Of a DNA stretch of 64,000 nucleotides, positions 52,207 through 63,682 are shown piece after piece. Both the position numbers and the translations under genes were made by a program. The notes below the pieces were generated by a model, which was not told the DNA's origin, did not search any database, and worked only from the letters and a program-made list of their open reading frames with translations. Each line of letters opens with the position of its first letter. Within the stretch, counting starts at the first letter, position 1. This stretch comes from Paratinospora sagittata (taxonomy: Eukaryota; Streptophyta; Magnoliopsida; Ranunculales; Menispermaceae): NCBI GenBank assembly GCA_035771175.1, contig CM069611.1:17681366-17745365 (forward strand), in the 5' to 3' direction.

Positions 52207-54435
52207 ATGACAAAACTTCAAATACTTCCTACAGGTATTCTTTATAAGCAACAGTTCCTTCCATACACTAGCATACCAAAGCTATATACTATCCAAGATG
52301 TTGATCCTCTTCAAGACAGACTCAAGAAATCTTTTACTGAGTCTCACAAGGATTTTTCAAATCCTCATCCCTTATGGAAGAATGAAGAATTCTATGTCCA
52401 CCTTCCTTTAAATGAAGATATCAATCCTACCAAGGCTATCCATCCAGGAATGCCTCCTGATGATCTGATTCTTGCACGACAGGAATGTGCAGAATTTCTT
52501 GCCCAAGGGTTAATTGAACCTACAACTTCTGATTGGGCATGCCAGGCATTTTATGTCAACAAACGAGCTGAACAAAGACGTGGTAAGAAACGACTTGTTG
52601 TAAATTACAGGCCTTTGAACACCTTCTTACGTGATGATAAGTTCCCTCTACCAAAAATCTCATCCCAGCTCTCTCTGCTTGCAGGATCTACTATTTATAG
52701 TAAATTTGATCTCAAAGCAGGCTTTTGGCAACTTGGTGTTCACCCAGATGATCGCCCCAAAATAACTTTTTGCATTCCCAATGCACATTACTATTGGATG
52801 GTTATGCCTTTTGGTCTTAAGGTTGCTCCATCCCTATTCCAGAAAGTCGTCACAAAGATTTATGCTCTCATACTTCATACAATATTAATCTACATTGATG
52901 ATATCCTTCTATTTTCCAAATCCGAAGCAGATCATCAGCAACTTCTCTCTCAATTTCTGGGTATTACAGAAGCCTCCGGCATCATGCTCTCTGAAACGAA
53001 AATCATTCTCAACACATCTGAGATCGATTTTCTTGGCATGAAATTTTTTAATGGAGTTTATCAACCAGGTTCTCACATCGCCATTAAACTCTTACAGTTC
53101 CCAGATTCCAATCTGACAAAACAACAGTTGCAGCAGTTCCTTGGTGTTGTTAATTATTTAGGGTCATTTTTGCCACGTGTCAGTCAATACACGTCTACGC
53201 TTTCTTCTTTGCTAAAGAAAGATCCTCCTCCTTGGCAAAATGTCCATACTCAAGCTGTTCAATATCTGAAGAATGCATGCCAGTCTCCACCTCCTATGGT
53301 TCTTCCTACTACTGGTTCACTCATTCTCCAGACTGATGCCTCTGACCACTACTGGGGTGTTGTTCTCCTCGAAAAACAGGGGACTAAAGAAAATATATGT
53401 GGTTATCAAAGTGGCAAATTCTCAGACGCAGAACTTCACTACCATATCACCATTAAAGAAATCCTTGTAGTTCGATATGGTATACAAAAGTTTGACTTTT
53501 TCCTTCGACCAACACAATTTGAAATTCAAATGGATAGTTCATCCTTCCCCAAGATGTTGGAATTCAAAAATAAATTGGTGCCTTCTGCTCAACTTCTCCG
53601 CCTACAAGAATGGTTTTCACAGTATACTTTTACTATAAAACACATACTAGGCAACAATAATGTGTTAGCAGATTTCCTTTCAAGGCCCATACAGAAGTCC
53701 AAGGCCCAACTCTCTTTACTAATAGGATGTTTCAACTTACCTCTCCTGTTACAACCCTCACTTGGTACAAGGCCCAAGCCCATCCAACTGTACCATCTCT
53801 TTGGGTCCATTCCACTTATTTGTGCCATTACTGTACCACCTGACAATAATAATCCAACAACGGCCCATGAAGTTAATGAGTTGGCCAGATCCAAGATGTT
53901 TTACTATGCACATAAACATCTTATGGACTTTCCAGAACAGATCCAACAGGGCAATCCTTTCAATCAGACACGCCCATATCTGTTCATCATCCACCTTCGA
54001 ACCATCTTCACAGACAACCTATTCTGGTACATTTGGTGCGTCTCATGTCTGTACAAGATAGTTGTAGCATTCATCCCATCACAGCTACAACACCAACTAC
54101 GACAACCTCAGATTGATCATCTACAGGAGTGTCTCCAACTATTTGCTCCTATAAATACCTGGACTTCGCATGTTAATGAAATATGTCAATTATTTCCATT
54201 CCGCCAACATGCCATTTATATATGTCATCAACCCTACTCAGATTCTCCTCAAGGGTTAGTTGTTGAACATTACTTGCAGCAATTCCAGACATATACATGC
54301 TCGCCAATACCACAGGTCATCGCTGGTTTATGCACTTTTCTGAATGACATCAATAACCAGCCCGACAATGTTGTACCTGTAATACATGGCCCCAGAGAAT
54401 TCATTCCAGAAGATCATCTTACTTCTTTGGTCTAG
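52207..54435 (+). pseudogene. Endogenous pararetrovirus: reverse transcriptase, RNase H and extended tail
   Basis: 742 codons open. Reverse transcriptase covers about residues 70-310, with the catalytic YIDD at 52891-52902 and a MPFGL motif before it. RNase H starts near residue 375 with TDAS, and its end lies near residue 500. About 240 further residues follow without recognisable domains; there is no integrase zinc finger or DDE core. Reverse transcriptase style and lack of integrase fit Caulimoviridae (Petuvirus or Florendovirus-like). It ends at TAG 54433. The start at 52207 is simply the first ATG after the TGA at 52204, not a natural start. Confidence 0.88.
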
Positions 54436-54438
54436 AAC

Positions 54439-54711
54439 TTGGCTCCTGATAGTTCAGATCCACCTCCGGTACATTTCAGAGACAATACTCCTCTTACCTA
54501 TGAAGAAATTGTTGAAGCCCAACAAGCTGAAGATGAAGAAAAACAAGCTCTCATAGCATCTGGTCATCTCTCCCCTCCTCCAGACAATTACCAGTGCTCT
54601 CAAGCTTACTGGGATTCCCTATACGACGATTTGGATGAAGAAACCCACGAAAATCTATCCCCTTCACATTCCTTCGGTCCTCCGACACCAAAGTCGCCAA
54701 AGTCTCCATGA
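54439..54711 (+). pseudogene. Endogenous pararetrovirus: acidic Pro-rich C-terminal piece
   Basis: Continues the reverse transcriptase frame beyond the TAG at 54433: acidic, then Pro/Ser-rich, ending at TGA 54709. No known domain. The ORF in another frame at 54635-55096 overlaps it and may be a second small viral ORF or chance. Confidence 0.5.
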
Positions 54712-55265
54712 TTCTCTGAGTTCATACTCATATCCACGGCTCCGATTAAGTGCTATGATATGTGCTCTGTACAGCCACCGTCAAAACCAAGTCCATACTG
54801 ACTTGCCAATTGTTCGTCCTCTTCTTCATCGTCGAACCTGCCGTCGTTCCTTCATCATCCCGCGAAATCCTCATATGCTAGGTACACTTTCTGACTTGCA
54901 GGTACCACCAGTCCCATATGCAACACTTGTCCATCCAGCTAACAGTGAAGATTCGAGTTCATCAACCAACTCAGCCCATGTGCCATCACATGCCCATGTC
55001 GCCACTAATGTCTCTAGCACAGAAGATGCCATTCCCATCAACTTCTCCCAAGGCAATGGAATCTTATCCAGACAGACTACTGTTCATCCACAGTAAAAGG
55101 TTCGCTCACCCGACATCTGTCCCTGTTCACCAGCACGCTCCACATGCTGACAAGCGTCCACTTGTGTCAAGTCTCCATCACCTTTAGCTGATGCTCATCC
55201 ACCAGCTCATCAGCCACTTGCGTCCGGATTTGAAGTCCTTTGAAGTCCGCCAGTCTTGCTTGCTG
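54712..55265 (+). other. Viral non-coding or second-ORF region
   Basis: A C/T-rich stretch with one 153-codon ORF (54635-55096) lacking recognisable motifs. In this position pararetroviruses have either a small second ORF or the start of the intergenic region. Not resolved. Confidence 0.4.
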
Positions 55266-55320
55266 CTCTTCTATAAATACAACTCAGTTGCTCAGTTCTT
55301 GGCAGAGGCCAGTGACAAGT
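55266..55320 (+). promoter_or_regulatory. Putative pararetroviral promoter
   Basis: TATAAATA at 55272-55279 after a C-rich region; the expected transcript start is about 55300-55305. Located after the polyprotein, as the pregenomic RNA promoter is in Caulimoviridae, and on the plus strand. It faces the HOBBIT gene, whose ATG is 0.9 kb away. Activity is unknown. Confidence 0.55.
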
Positions 55321-56207
55321 CCTAAGAGTTCTAAGTGTTTTCTCCAAGTCTATGAGTCTTCCGCATTTTCTTAAGTTTGTATTTACAGTATTGTATGTCT
55401 TCAGTATGTATTTACATACCTAGTTCTTAGAGTTTATTATGTATGTGTGCCTAGGTGTTTAAAAGTCCCTAGTAGTCTACTTGTTCTGATAGTAGAAACC
55501 GTCAATGACCAATTAAAAAAAATATATTGTACCAATGGTTTTAGCTAGAAAAAACAAAAAAAAACTAATGCTTATATTACTTGTTTTAATTTTTAGATGG
55601 CATCTTATATATTTTTGGTTGTTCCTACGTATTATTTAAAGTATATTTTAAAAATAACAATAGATGTAGAATTAATTAAAAGATCGATAGAGTAGGCAGC
55701 CTGTGTAGTTTTCAAAGAAATGATGATTGTATATTTAAGAGAATAACTACAAATCCGATTAAAAAATTTTTAAAAAATAACCCAGCCCAACTCAATCGTG
55801 CTAAGAGATAATGCTTTTTTGTACAAATATTAAAAAAAAAAAAAAAAAAAAACAACTGGCGATAATACCTTCCAACAACACAAAAAAAAAAAAGTGGCGA
55901 TAAGTCTGCAAATTGCAACGGTCAAGAGACCCTCTGGTAGCGGATCGGGTCGGGTCATTCGGACTATCCGTTCTTAATGGCACGTGCAGTTATTTCAAAT
56001 GAAATAAACCCGAGGGCAAGATCGCACGCGTGCCGCTCTGTTTTCGAATTAAAACACAAAAAAAGCCCCAAAAAGAAAAAAGAAAAAAAAAACCCATATG
56101 CGCTCGACTGGTTTGGTTTTGAATCACTCTTTTGTTCCTTTTGTTTCAGTTTTCTGAGTTCCACTTCTAGAGAGCGAGAGAGAAGAGAAGAGAAGAGAAG
56201 AGAGGCG
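55321..56207 (+). other. Viral leader remnant, then upstream region and 5' UTR of HOBBIT
   Basis: 55321-55500 looks like viral leader. No Met-tRNA primer site was seen, so the sequence probably breaks off near 55500. 55500-55990 is AT-rich with A-runs. The last 40 bases before the ATG are a GAGAAGAGAAGAGA run, typical of plant 5' UTRs. No TATA box is obvious. Confidence 0.5.
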
Positions 56208-56312
56208 ATGGAAACCCTAATGATCGACTGCGTTCAAAGCAGCCTTCGTCATTTCATGCACCGAAACGCCATTTTTCTCTGCGAGCGTCTCTGTGCCGAG
56301 TTTCCCTCTGAG
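56208..56312 (+). CDS. HBT: APC3/CDC27B (HOBBIT), exon 1
   Basis: Codes for the 35 N-terminal residues of the anaphase-promoting complex subunit 3 homologue HOBBIT/CDC27B. This tetratricopeptide scaffold of the nuclear APC/C ubiquitin ligase holds activators and marks cyclins and securin for destruction; in Arabidopsis it is needed for root meristem division and differentiation. Sequence: METLMIDC start, then SLRHFMHRNAIFLCERLCAE, matching the plant CDC27B N-terminus as I know it. The ATG follows a purine-rich leader, and an upstream in-frame ATG at 55977 is not conserved. The exon ends GAG with a GT donor at 56313, phase 0. The first exons are all intact, so the gene looks functional; it continues past 64000. 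Confidence 0.93.
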
Positions 56313-58491
56313 GTCGCTGCACCCCACCCTTTTTCTTTTTCTTCTTCTTCCTCCAGTTATGTTGATCGAAATCGAATTTGGATATTTTTGTTTTCTTGTT
56401 TGTTTCTGTGCAAATCAGTCTTTTGTGTTCGATTTTTGATGATCAGTTTGTTGCTTTGGGAGTGATTTATTAGGGATTTTGTTTGGCGTTCTAGTGGACT
56501 GATTTCGTCTGTCGATTTTTTTTTTCTTGGAAATTGAGAAGTAGTTATATGTTGCAGCTAGCTGGGCTTAGTTTAGTTTTGTTGATCTCGAAATAAATTG
56601 AGGTTGTTGTGTTTTGATTGTGTGTGTGTGTGTGCTGAGAATTTCTAGTTGAAAGTCATGTAGGATTTTGTTGGCTAAGTTGGAGGATTTTTCAGTTCGG
56701 TTTAGAATGCGGAAGTATAATCATGTTGCTTGTTTGCTTTGATGTTTTAGACGAACTCAAAGTTAAATTTCTTGTTCAGATTTATGGTAGGTAGGGATTA
56801 ACTTTTTCTTTACTTTTTTCTTTCTTTAATTTGAAAAAAAAAAGGTTATTTGTTGCGAGGATGAATCTTTCACACCTGTACAGAATATTTTAACTCAAAT
56901 AGAAGACATGCAACATGTTGATCAGATTGTCAAAGAAAGACTTTGAAAGAGGTGTTCTTCTAGTTGGTATGGTGCTTTGGTAGGATGAAACATAGAAAAC
57001 TTAGTGGATTAACTTAGTGTTTTCAGTGTAGAAGGAATTGGCACTGTTTCATTGGTATGTTGTTTGCCTTTCAGGTTCTATATTGGGTTGTTGAGTGCAA
57101 CTTTTTTTTTTTATAATTATTCCTAGCGTCTTTATATTCTCTCACAGTACTTAAATTCATATTTTTGGGTGTTATCTCAATTCTTCTGAATCCTAAATTG
57201 GGCTATGCTATCATCAGTCTACCAGCACACATCCTGACCATCTTTCATGACTTTCCCTTCTGTGACCTAAAATCCACTTATTCAATATTTACTCTCATGA
57301 ATGCAGTCATTTCTCTTTCTTTTTTCTAGTCCTTTTACTCGTCCAGCGGATCATCCTCATCTGCTTATACCAGAAAAGAGAAAAAAAAAATATCAACACT
57401 CTCATCTCTATCATGCTTATGTCTGGCATGCAATTTATACTAATTCCTTTTTTATAATCTCTCATCATTCAGCTCGGTAGAATTTAGCAGATCATCTTGG
57501 CATCATTGTAGAATTTCATTTAATTTGACTGGGATAGGTTAGTTAGTAGTAGTCCAAAACACTCTAAAAGCTCATCTCCACTCTGGCCATGTTGTCGTAA
57601 TTCTCTTTGTGGGTCATCCTCAATCTCTCCTTATTGCAACAATGAGTGAAGGAATGGACTTGAGTTCAAGTAGTGCTGGTCCCATAGGGCCATAGTGAGC
57701 TGTATCTTGTCCTTCATTTTCTTTGGTTCCAGATGTTAGTGAGGTTATAGACCTTGTGGAAGTTTGAGGTCTTCTAATTTGTTCTTTTATGAATTTATTC
57801 TTATTATTATAGATGGATCTCTTTGTTGTTAAGGTGGTTGCCTTCAATAGTTACCATATAAAAGCTTGATTCAAGCTTTGCAACAAATGATGCATAATCC
57901 ATCTTAAGCTATTCCTTCTGTGTATAATTAACCTGATGCACTCATCGAGATAATGTCCAAATAGAGAATGAGTATTAGTTCATGAATGAACTTTGAGGTG
58001 TCTTTAGCTGTTGTCAATTGCAAGCTTTTGTTCAAATCTAATCGATTAACATAAAGTCAGAAACCCTTAGAAACATTAATTGAACTTCTGTCTTCTCATT
58101 CCTATGATATTCTTTAACTTTGTTGTTTGAGAATTCTTTTGATATTTCATTTTGAGGTCTCAGATAGTTTATCAAAACCCGCGGCTTAATAGAAAAAAAT
58201 CATGTCTGTTACAGAACTTAGCTTGGCAGTGGGAAATGTGCTCTGATTTAGTTCAGGGTGTCCTTATCTGTTGATTTGATTCTTTTAGAGCTCCGAAATT
58301 GCAACGATATGTTTTCTTCATCTTTTCTTGTTAGGCTGTAAAGTATGTTATTACTATTGTTCTTTTTCTGATTATTTCACTTTTTTTATCTTTACATTTT
58401 TCTTAACTACCTGAATTTATTATTATTATTATTATTTTTCATCTTTGCCTCTGTAATTTAACTTGGCTGAGTAATTTTTACCCAAATGCAG
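56313..58491 (+). other. HBT: HOBBIT intron 1
   Basis: 2179 bp, GT at 56313 and a TGCAG acceptor at 58487-58491. T-rich, with a (GT)n run near 56620. No nested gene or clear transposon was recognised. Confidence 0.85.
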
Positions 58492-58564
58492 TTGAATTTG
58501 CAATTATTGGCTAGCTGTTACTTGCAAAATAATCAAGTGTATTGTGCTTACCACATTTTGAAAG
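58492..58564 (+). CDS. HBT: APC3/CDC27B (HOBBIT), exon 2
   Basis: 73 nt encoding LNLQLLASCYLQNNQVYCAY then HILK and the first base of the next codon. First helical repeat of the N-terminal tetratricopeptide block. GT donor at 58565 (GTATGT), phase 1. Confidence 0.93.
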
Positions 58565-58675
58565 GTATGTTTTTATATCAATCCCTTTTCAGTTATCATA
58601 TTATTTGACCAAATGGAAGTTCACATATTTATATACATCTTATATTTTTCCTTTTTTTCCTTGAAAAATATAAAG

Positions 58676-58785
58676 GAACACAAATGGCTCAATCCAGATA
58701 TTTGTTTGCCATTGCATGCTTTAAGATGGATCTTCTTTGTGAGGCAGAAGCAGCATTATGCTCCACCAATGAGACTACTTCTGAG
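58676..58785 (+). CDS. HBT: APC3/CDC27B (HOBBIT), exon 3
   Basis: Begins after AG at 58674-58675 and completes the split Gly codon. Encodes GTQMAQSRYLFAIACFKMDL then LCEAEAALC, the second tetratricopeptide unit, well conserved in plant CDC27B. Donor GT at 58786; phase 0. The preceding intron is only 111 bp. Confidence 0.93.
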
Positions 58786-59680
58786 GTATCTTAAAACTGT
58801 GGGATATGGTTTAACATGCTAGTGATCCTACCTTGCCTTACTGTAGTTTAGTGATCCACGGATGCAAGAATCTTGATTTGAATATATGGATTTGATAATT
58901 CCAGATTTGGTTACTAGAGAAACGATTGACATCATCAATATGAATCCCAATACTTTTGAATCCTATGGTGAATTGGTGAATCCTTAAAAATTAGTAGAAC
59001 CTTTTCATGATCCAGATCTTACAATTCAGGATACAAGTTAAACAATTCCTAAACTTCTTTTAGAAATTGAAAAAAAAAATCAGATATTTCATTATAACTC
59101 GCTTTATATTTGCTATGCTAATCTGGAGAATATGTAATTATTGAATATATTTTTTAGATATGAATTGTTTCAATTGACTTATATAAAAATGTTTGGAAGC
59201 GAACTAACTTTTTATGAGGAGTTATTTAACGAGAAAACCATTTCATAAATCAATTTATCCTAATATTTACAGCGTAGTGATATGCTGTGTTTGAGATGAA
59301 CAATAGTGAAAACTTATTTTTGCTGTTAATACAATAATAACTTGGTTAGGCTTTGAATTTTAGAATAAACTAAATTTTTGTATGTACTATTTCTTTTGTG
59401 AAAATTCTCCTTACAGAAATTAACCTGTTTTGGAAGCTTAATTTAGGCAAAATGGCTGATTAGTAAAATTATAAATTAAATTCTATGAGTTTAAGGATCT
59501 TGTGCTTGATATTTACTATTCTTATAATCTATGTTGGTCCTACAATTTTTTTGATTTGATTTCTAAGGAAATTCGCCAACCTCCAAAACAGTTTAATTCC
59601 AACTATTGTTAGATCTGCATTGATATGCGTCATGATCGACAAGCTTGTTCACTATATTGTCTTATCTTTTTTGTATGCAG
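58786..59680 (+). other. HBT: HOBBIT intron 3
   Basis: 895 bp, GTATCT donor and TATGCAG acceptor. AT-rich; no gene or repeat recognised. Confidence 0.85.
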
Positions 59681-59727
59681 GTGCCAAATGGTGCAGCTGG
59701 TCATTACCTTCTTGGGCTTATTTATAG
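59681..59727 (+). CDS. HBT: APC3/CDC27B (HOBBIT), exon 4
   Basis: 47 nt: VPNGAAGHYLLGLIY plus two bases of an Arg codon completed in exon 5. The PNGAAGHYLLGLIY block is a signature of plant CDC27B. Acceptor TTGTATGCAG; donor GT at 59728. Confidence 0.92.
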
Positions 59728-60216
59728 GTTTCTCACTCTTTTGTCATCTCATATTCCTCATGGTCTTCAATTATGGCTTGTTCCCTACTAAGTTGTATAA
59801 GTCATTTTTTTTAATGATGGGCTTTTATCAAATTTTCCATTTTATCATGTTTCTAAATCTATAAAAGAATGTAAGTCAATACTCGCATCATGCATTGGTG
59901 TTATATGTATGGTGTTTCTCATCAATGCAACAATGCTTATCATTGTGTCTTTTGAAGGGTATATGTATGATTAATAGTTGTTGCTGTGTGACATGCTGAC
60001 ACATAAGAGATTACTTTTGCATTTGCTCCATTCTCGTAGGCCTTAATTTCTTTCTTATCATTAGAAGATGGGGTGAAAACAGAGTGAATGCTGGAATCTA
60101 GGACCCTCAAAATTATTCTTGAGACACTAACCTGAAAAGCTCACAAATTTTTAGTGAGACTTAGTTTTGGTTATTGTAAGATCATACTATCTTGAAATTC
60201 TATAATGAGCCATAAA

Positions 60217-60702
60217 TAGGGGTCGCAATATAGGTCACGACACGATAACACGACTCGAAACCGACACGAAATAAACGGGTTTGGGTCTTGCATAAACAGG
60301 TGTGGGTCAAAATAGGTTAGACCCGTTTAACACAATTATATTTTGTGTTGAGACTTGTGTTGTGTGAAAACTTTTTAATATTTTATGTCATGTGTTGAGA
60401 CTCTAACGTTATAATATTTTATTTGGTCTTTACTATATGGTTGTATAATTATGATTTTGAATTTTTGATTTATATGTTAATTTAGAATTCATATATGATA
60501 AATAGGTTAGAATGAACTTGTTTAAGCTTTAAGAGTTATAATTAGGTTAACTTGTTTAACCCGTTTATTAAACTTGTCGAGTTTGAGTTTACTTATAATG
60601 ACACGTTATTTAAACGTGTTGTGTTTGGGTTTACAATATATTTCATTATACACGATTACGACACGACCGATTATGATATGGCAACACGAATTGCCACCCC
60701 TA
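60217..60702. mobile_element. hAT-type MITE in HOBBIT intron 4
   Basis: 486 bp. GCCATAAA lies on both sides (60209-60216 and 60703-60710), an 8-bp duplication as hAT elements make. Terminal inverted repeats TAGGGGTCGCAAT and ATTGCCACCCCTA (one mismatch). The interior has several CACGACACG and CGTGTT words in inverted arrangement. Non-coding, non-autonomous. Confidence 0.88.
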
Positions 60703-62367
60703 GCCATAAACTGATGAACAAATGCTAAAGTTCATCTGTGTGAATTGAGGACTTAAAACCACTCATATTTGTTTGTTCTATGTTTAACTATGGTACTGAT
60801 TGGGGTTGAACTCATTGCTCAATGGTTTGATGGATGGTAAGTGATCTGTGAGGTCATGAGTTTGAACTCCATCCCTTACTTAATATTTAAATATTTCAAC
60901 ATGTAAGCAAAAAAAATAAACATGAAAACCTGGAGCATGTGGAGATCAACATTTGGAAAAAAAGAAGAATAGGACGTAAGTGTATTGGTGTTCCCAAAAT
61001 GTTATCTAACTTCTAAAAGTGACCTTCAACTTTCTAAGAAAGTTTTCATTAAATAAGCCATGTCAGAAGCCCACTAGCACAAAACATGCTTATCGTGTGT
61101 TTTTTGGCCTCTTTGCTAATTTTGGTAGTATTATCCCCTGATAATGGACGTATAAAAGTTTTCAAGCTCCTACTATGACGACTTTAATAAAATCAAATAT
61201 AAATATCCTAGAGGGGTTGTACTGGGTTCTTTGGCAATTTTTTTTTTCTTCTGATTTTAACAAATTTACTAATACTAATAATAAATATACACAAATAAAT
61301 GAGGCATGGAAATTCTAGGTGATTCTACAAAGTTTGCCTACGTCCATGGCTTGAGAAATACTTCTCAATGCGTAACTACCAAATCTTTGTATCATTCTAC
61401 TTACCTTTTACAGGCCCAAGGTATAACCTAATCCTTTTCTAAGTTGAGTATTAACCTTACAGCATTAATCCTCCTTACATATAAGGATTGAGCTCACAAT
61501 TATCCTTCAAGACCTAACCCAATAGCCAGCCCAAAAGGGTAACCTTACAGGTAGAATGTTGAACTGATAATTATAAACAAAATAAAATAATGTTCACTTG
61601 TAAATGTATACCTACCCCAATAGACAAACATGGACTCTTTGAGTAGCTCAACAATTGTCCAATTGAATGATAATGAAAGCTCATCTCTTGGATTGAAGGG
61701 ATTTTGAAAACTCTCTTTGAAAAGAAGTTAGTCCAAACGAGATGTTTTGGCCACAAATGGTGTTGACAAATTTAGCCCATATCATCTGACATTCATTATT
61801 TCATTGTTTTGTCCCAAAGAATCCATGTTATATTGAAAACACCAATCTAGCAGTTAGACACAAAAGGCCTCTTTTTGGACCAGTTGAAAAATGGCGTCTC
61901 CTTTTCAACTGCATTGTAGGCACCTACTACATGTACTTGTGAGCTACTTTAGTCCCTAGTTTTCTGTATTGAGCTTACTAGTTTACTACTAAGCAACTAC
62001 GAACCATTTTTCATTTCCGTGCACCAAATAGTTGCTTACTTTGAAAAGTAGGACCTTGTTTGCAACCTGGACTGCTAATTCGTGTGAAGTAGTTGGCTGT
62101 TTCACCTATTGACTATCTACTTCATGAAAAGTATTTGAGTATCAGATCCCAAACTTGAAAAACTCTTTCAAAACACTTCTAAAACTTTTCAACCAATATT
62201 ACAGATTCAAACGCTTTGAAAAATCTATTTTAAAGGTTTCAAGATCTAAACATTAGAAACAAAACATTAGGCACTTGCCGAATAGTTCTCAAACTAGTCT
62301 TCTACTTCTTGAAAAGTTGTTGACTAGTTCATAGATTTGTCCTCCAATAGCCTATATGCCCTTAGAA

Positions 62368-62462
62368 AAAAAAAGTGCTGCCCAGTGCACGAAGCTTCCG
62401 CCTATGCGGGGTCTCGGGAAGGGTTGGACCACTTTTGGGTCTATTGTGTACAGCCTTTATAA
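62368..62462 (+). mobile_element. Au-like SINE fragment
   Basis: CCAGTGCACGAAGCTTCCGC, then GCGGGGTCTCGGGAAGGGTTGG and TGTACAGCC match, with decay, the 3' body of the widespread plant Au SINE family as I remember it. The 5' part with the polymerase III boxes is missing. Confidence 0.6.
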
Positions 62463-63584
62463 ATCCTTGGGCTTTTTCAAAATCTTTTCTAAATCAAAAC
62501 TAAAGGTTGAAATACTTTGGAAAACATAGTTTGAAGACTTGGTTGAAGATTTGACTTAATACTTTAGAAACTTTAACTAATGAGCCGGATTTCTTGAAAA
62601 TTAATGAATGCAACGATTGTGATGTGTGGGAAAGCATTTTGATTTATCCTTAATATCTGCAAAGGATAACTTCCTAGAGAAATTTATCTACCCAATGAGC
62701 CATACCAAATATGAAGATTGAAGTAACTGAGCACTTTCAATTGATTGTCTTAATTTGGACGCCTTGATCTTGACGTGAAGCTTTCTTGATTTTTCATTAT
62801 TTTCTTTAAACTTCTTTGTCCTATATTTTTATTTTTGGCTTGGGGTCTTTCTTTGAACTTAGTACTTGCTTGCTTTTCATTTAGCTTTGTCTTTTCCATA
62901 GGTGCTCCAATTGTGTGAATGAAATATCTATCTTGGAACATCACTCAAAAGAGACCATTAGTTCACTTCAACGATAAATGTTATTTGTCATCAAAACCCG
63001 TTTAGTTGATAGATCATCACAAGATGATAGATCCCAATCTCCAAAGTCTTGTGCTCTAAATCTTTGATTAGAAAAGAGCATCAATTAGTGTGATGTAGTC
63101 GTGTGGGTTGTCAACGAAATGGGTGTATGATTCCCAACAGATAAAGCATGGTGCACCAAAGAATGGCCAACACATGTCTAGTGTTGGCTTTAAGCCTCCA
63201 GTTTATATTCCTTTTTCCTTCAATCTTTCATTTCTGAAGATCTAGCTGCTGCACTTGCTGCTACTCACTCTTGTTTGTATTTTATCAAGATGTAAGTTTT
63301 CCTCAGTTTTTCGCATTAGCAAAATAAAAATGTTAATTAATCCATTTTTCTTAAGGATGAAAATGGTTGACTTTGTGGTCACATGTCACTAATGCTTTAT
63401 TTCTTTATGTGTCATAAAACTTGCATATCATTTCTATGAGTTATCTAATATGGATACTGGACCTATGACTTGTAATGTTATTTATTGTGCTAGCATATGA
63501 CCAGCTTGCATTTATACATGCAGTTAGAATCTCTCGTTAATCATATTTTTAACACCTTAGCCTCTCATCGACTTCTATTATCAG

Positions 63585-63682
63585 GTACACAGATAGAAGG
63601 AAAAGTGCAGTTGATCACTTTAAGCAAGCTTTGTCTATAGATCCCTTACTGTGGGCTGCATACGAGGAATTGTGTGTATTAG
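63585..63682 (+). CDS. HBT: APC3/CDC27B (HOBBIT), exon 5
   Basis: 98 nt: completes Arg, then YTDRRKSAVDHFKQALSIDP and LLWAAYEELCVL, the next tetratricopeptide unit, with the DPLLWAAYEELC block highly conserved in CDC27 proteins. Donor GTCAGT at 63683; phase 1 (Gly). Later exons lie beyond 64000, and 63683-64000 is intron. Confidence 0.92.

Larger units (their letters stand above)
59728..63584 (+). other. HBT: HOBBIT intron 4, with a hAT MITE and a SINE remnant
   Basis: 3857 bp, much the longest intron seen in the gene here. Holds the 486-bp MITE at 60217 and a SINE fragment near 62370. The rest is AT-rich; no other gene was recognised. The acceptor is TTATCAG at 63578-63584. Confidence 0.85.

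Noticed and set aside
54635..55096. Second viral ORF of 153 codons
   Set aside because: Overlaps the in-frame polyprotein tail, has no motif, and its length is within chance for this C-rich DNA. Kept only as a possibility.
46515..55500. Reading the viral region as an LTR retrotransposon
   Set aside because: No integrase, LTRs, target duplication or purine tract; reverse transcriptase style and promoter position fit a pararetrovirus.
55977..56207. N-terminal extension of HOBBIT from the in-frame ATG at 55977
   Set aside because: The extension is low-complexity Lys/Ser/Arg-rich leader translation; plant CDC27B begins at the METLMIDC-type start.
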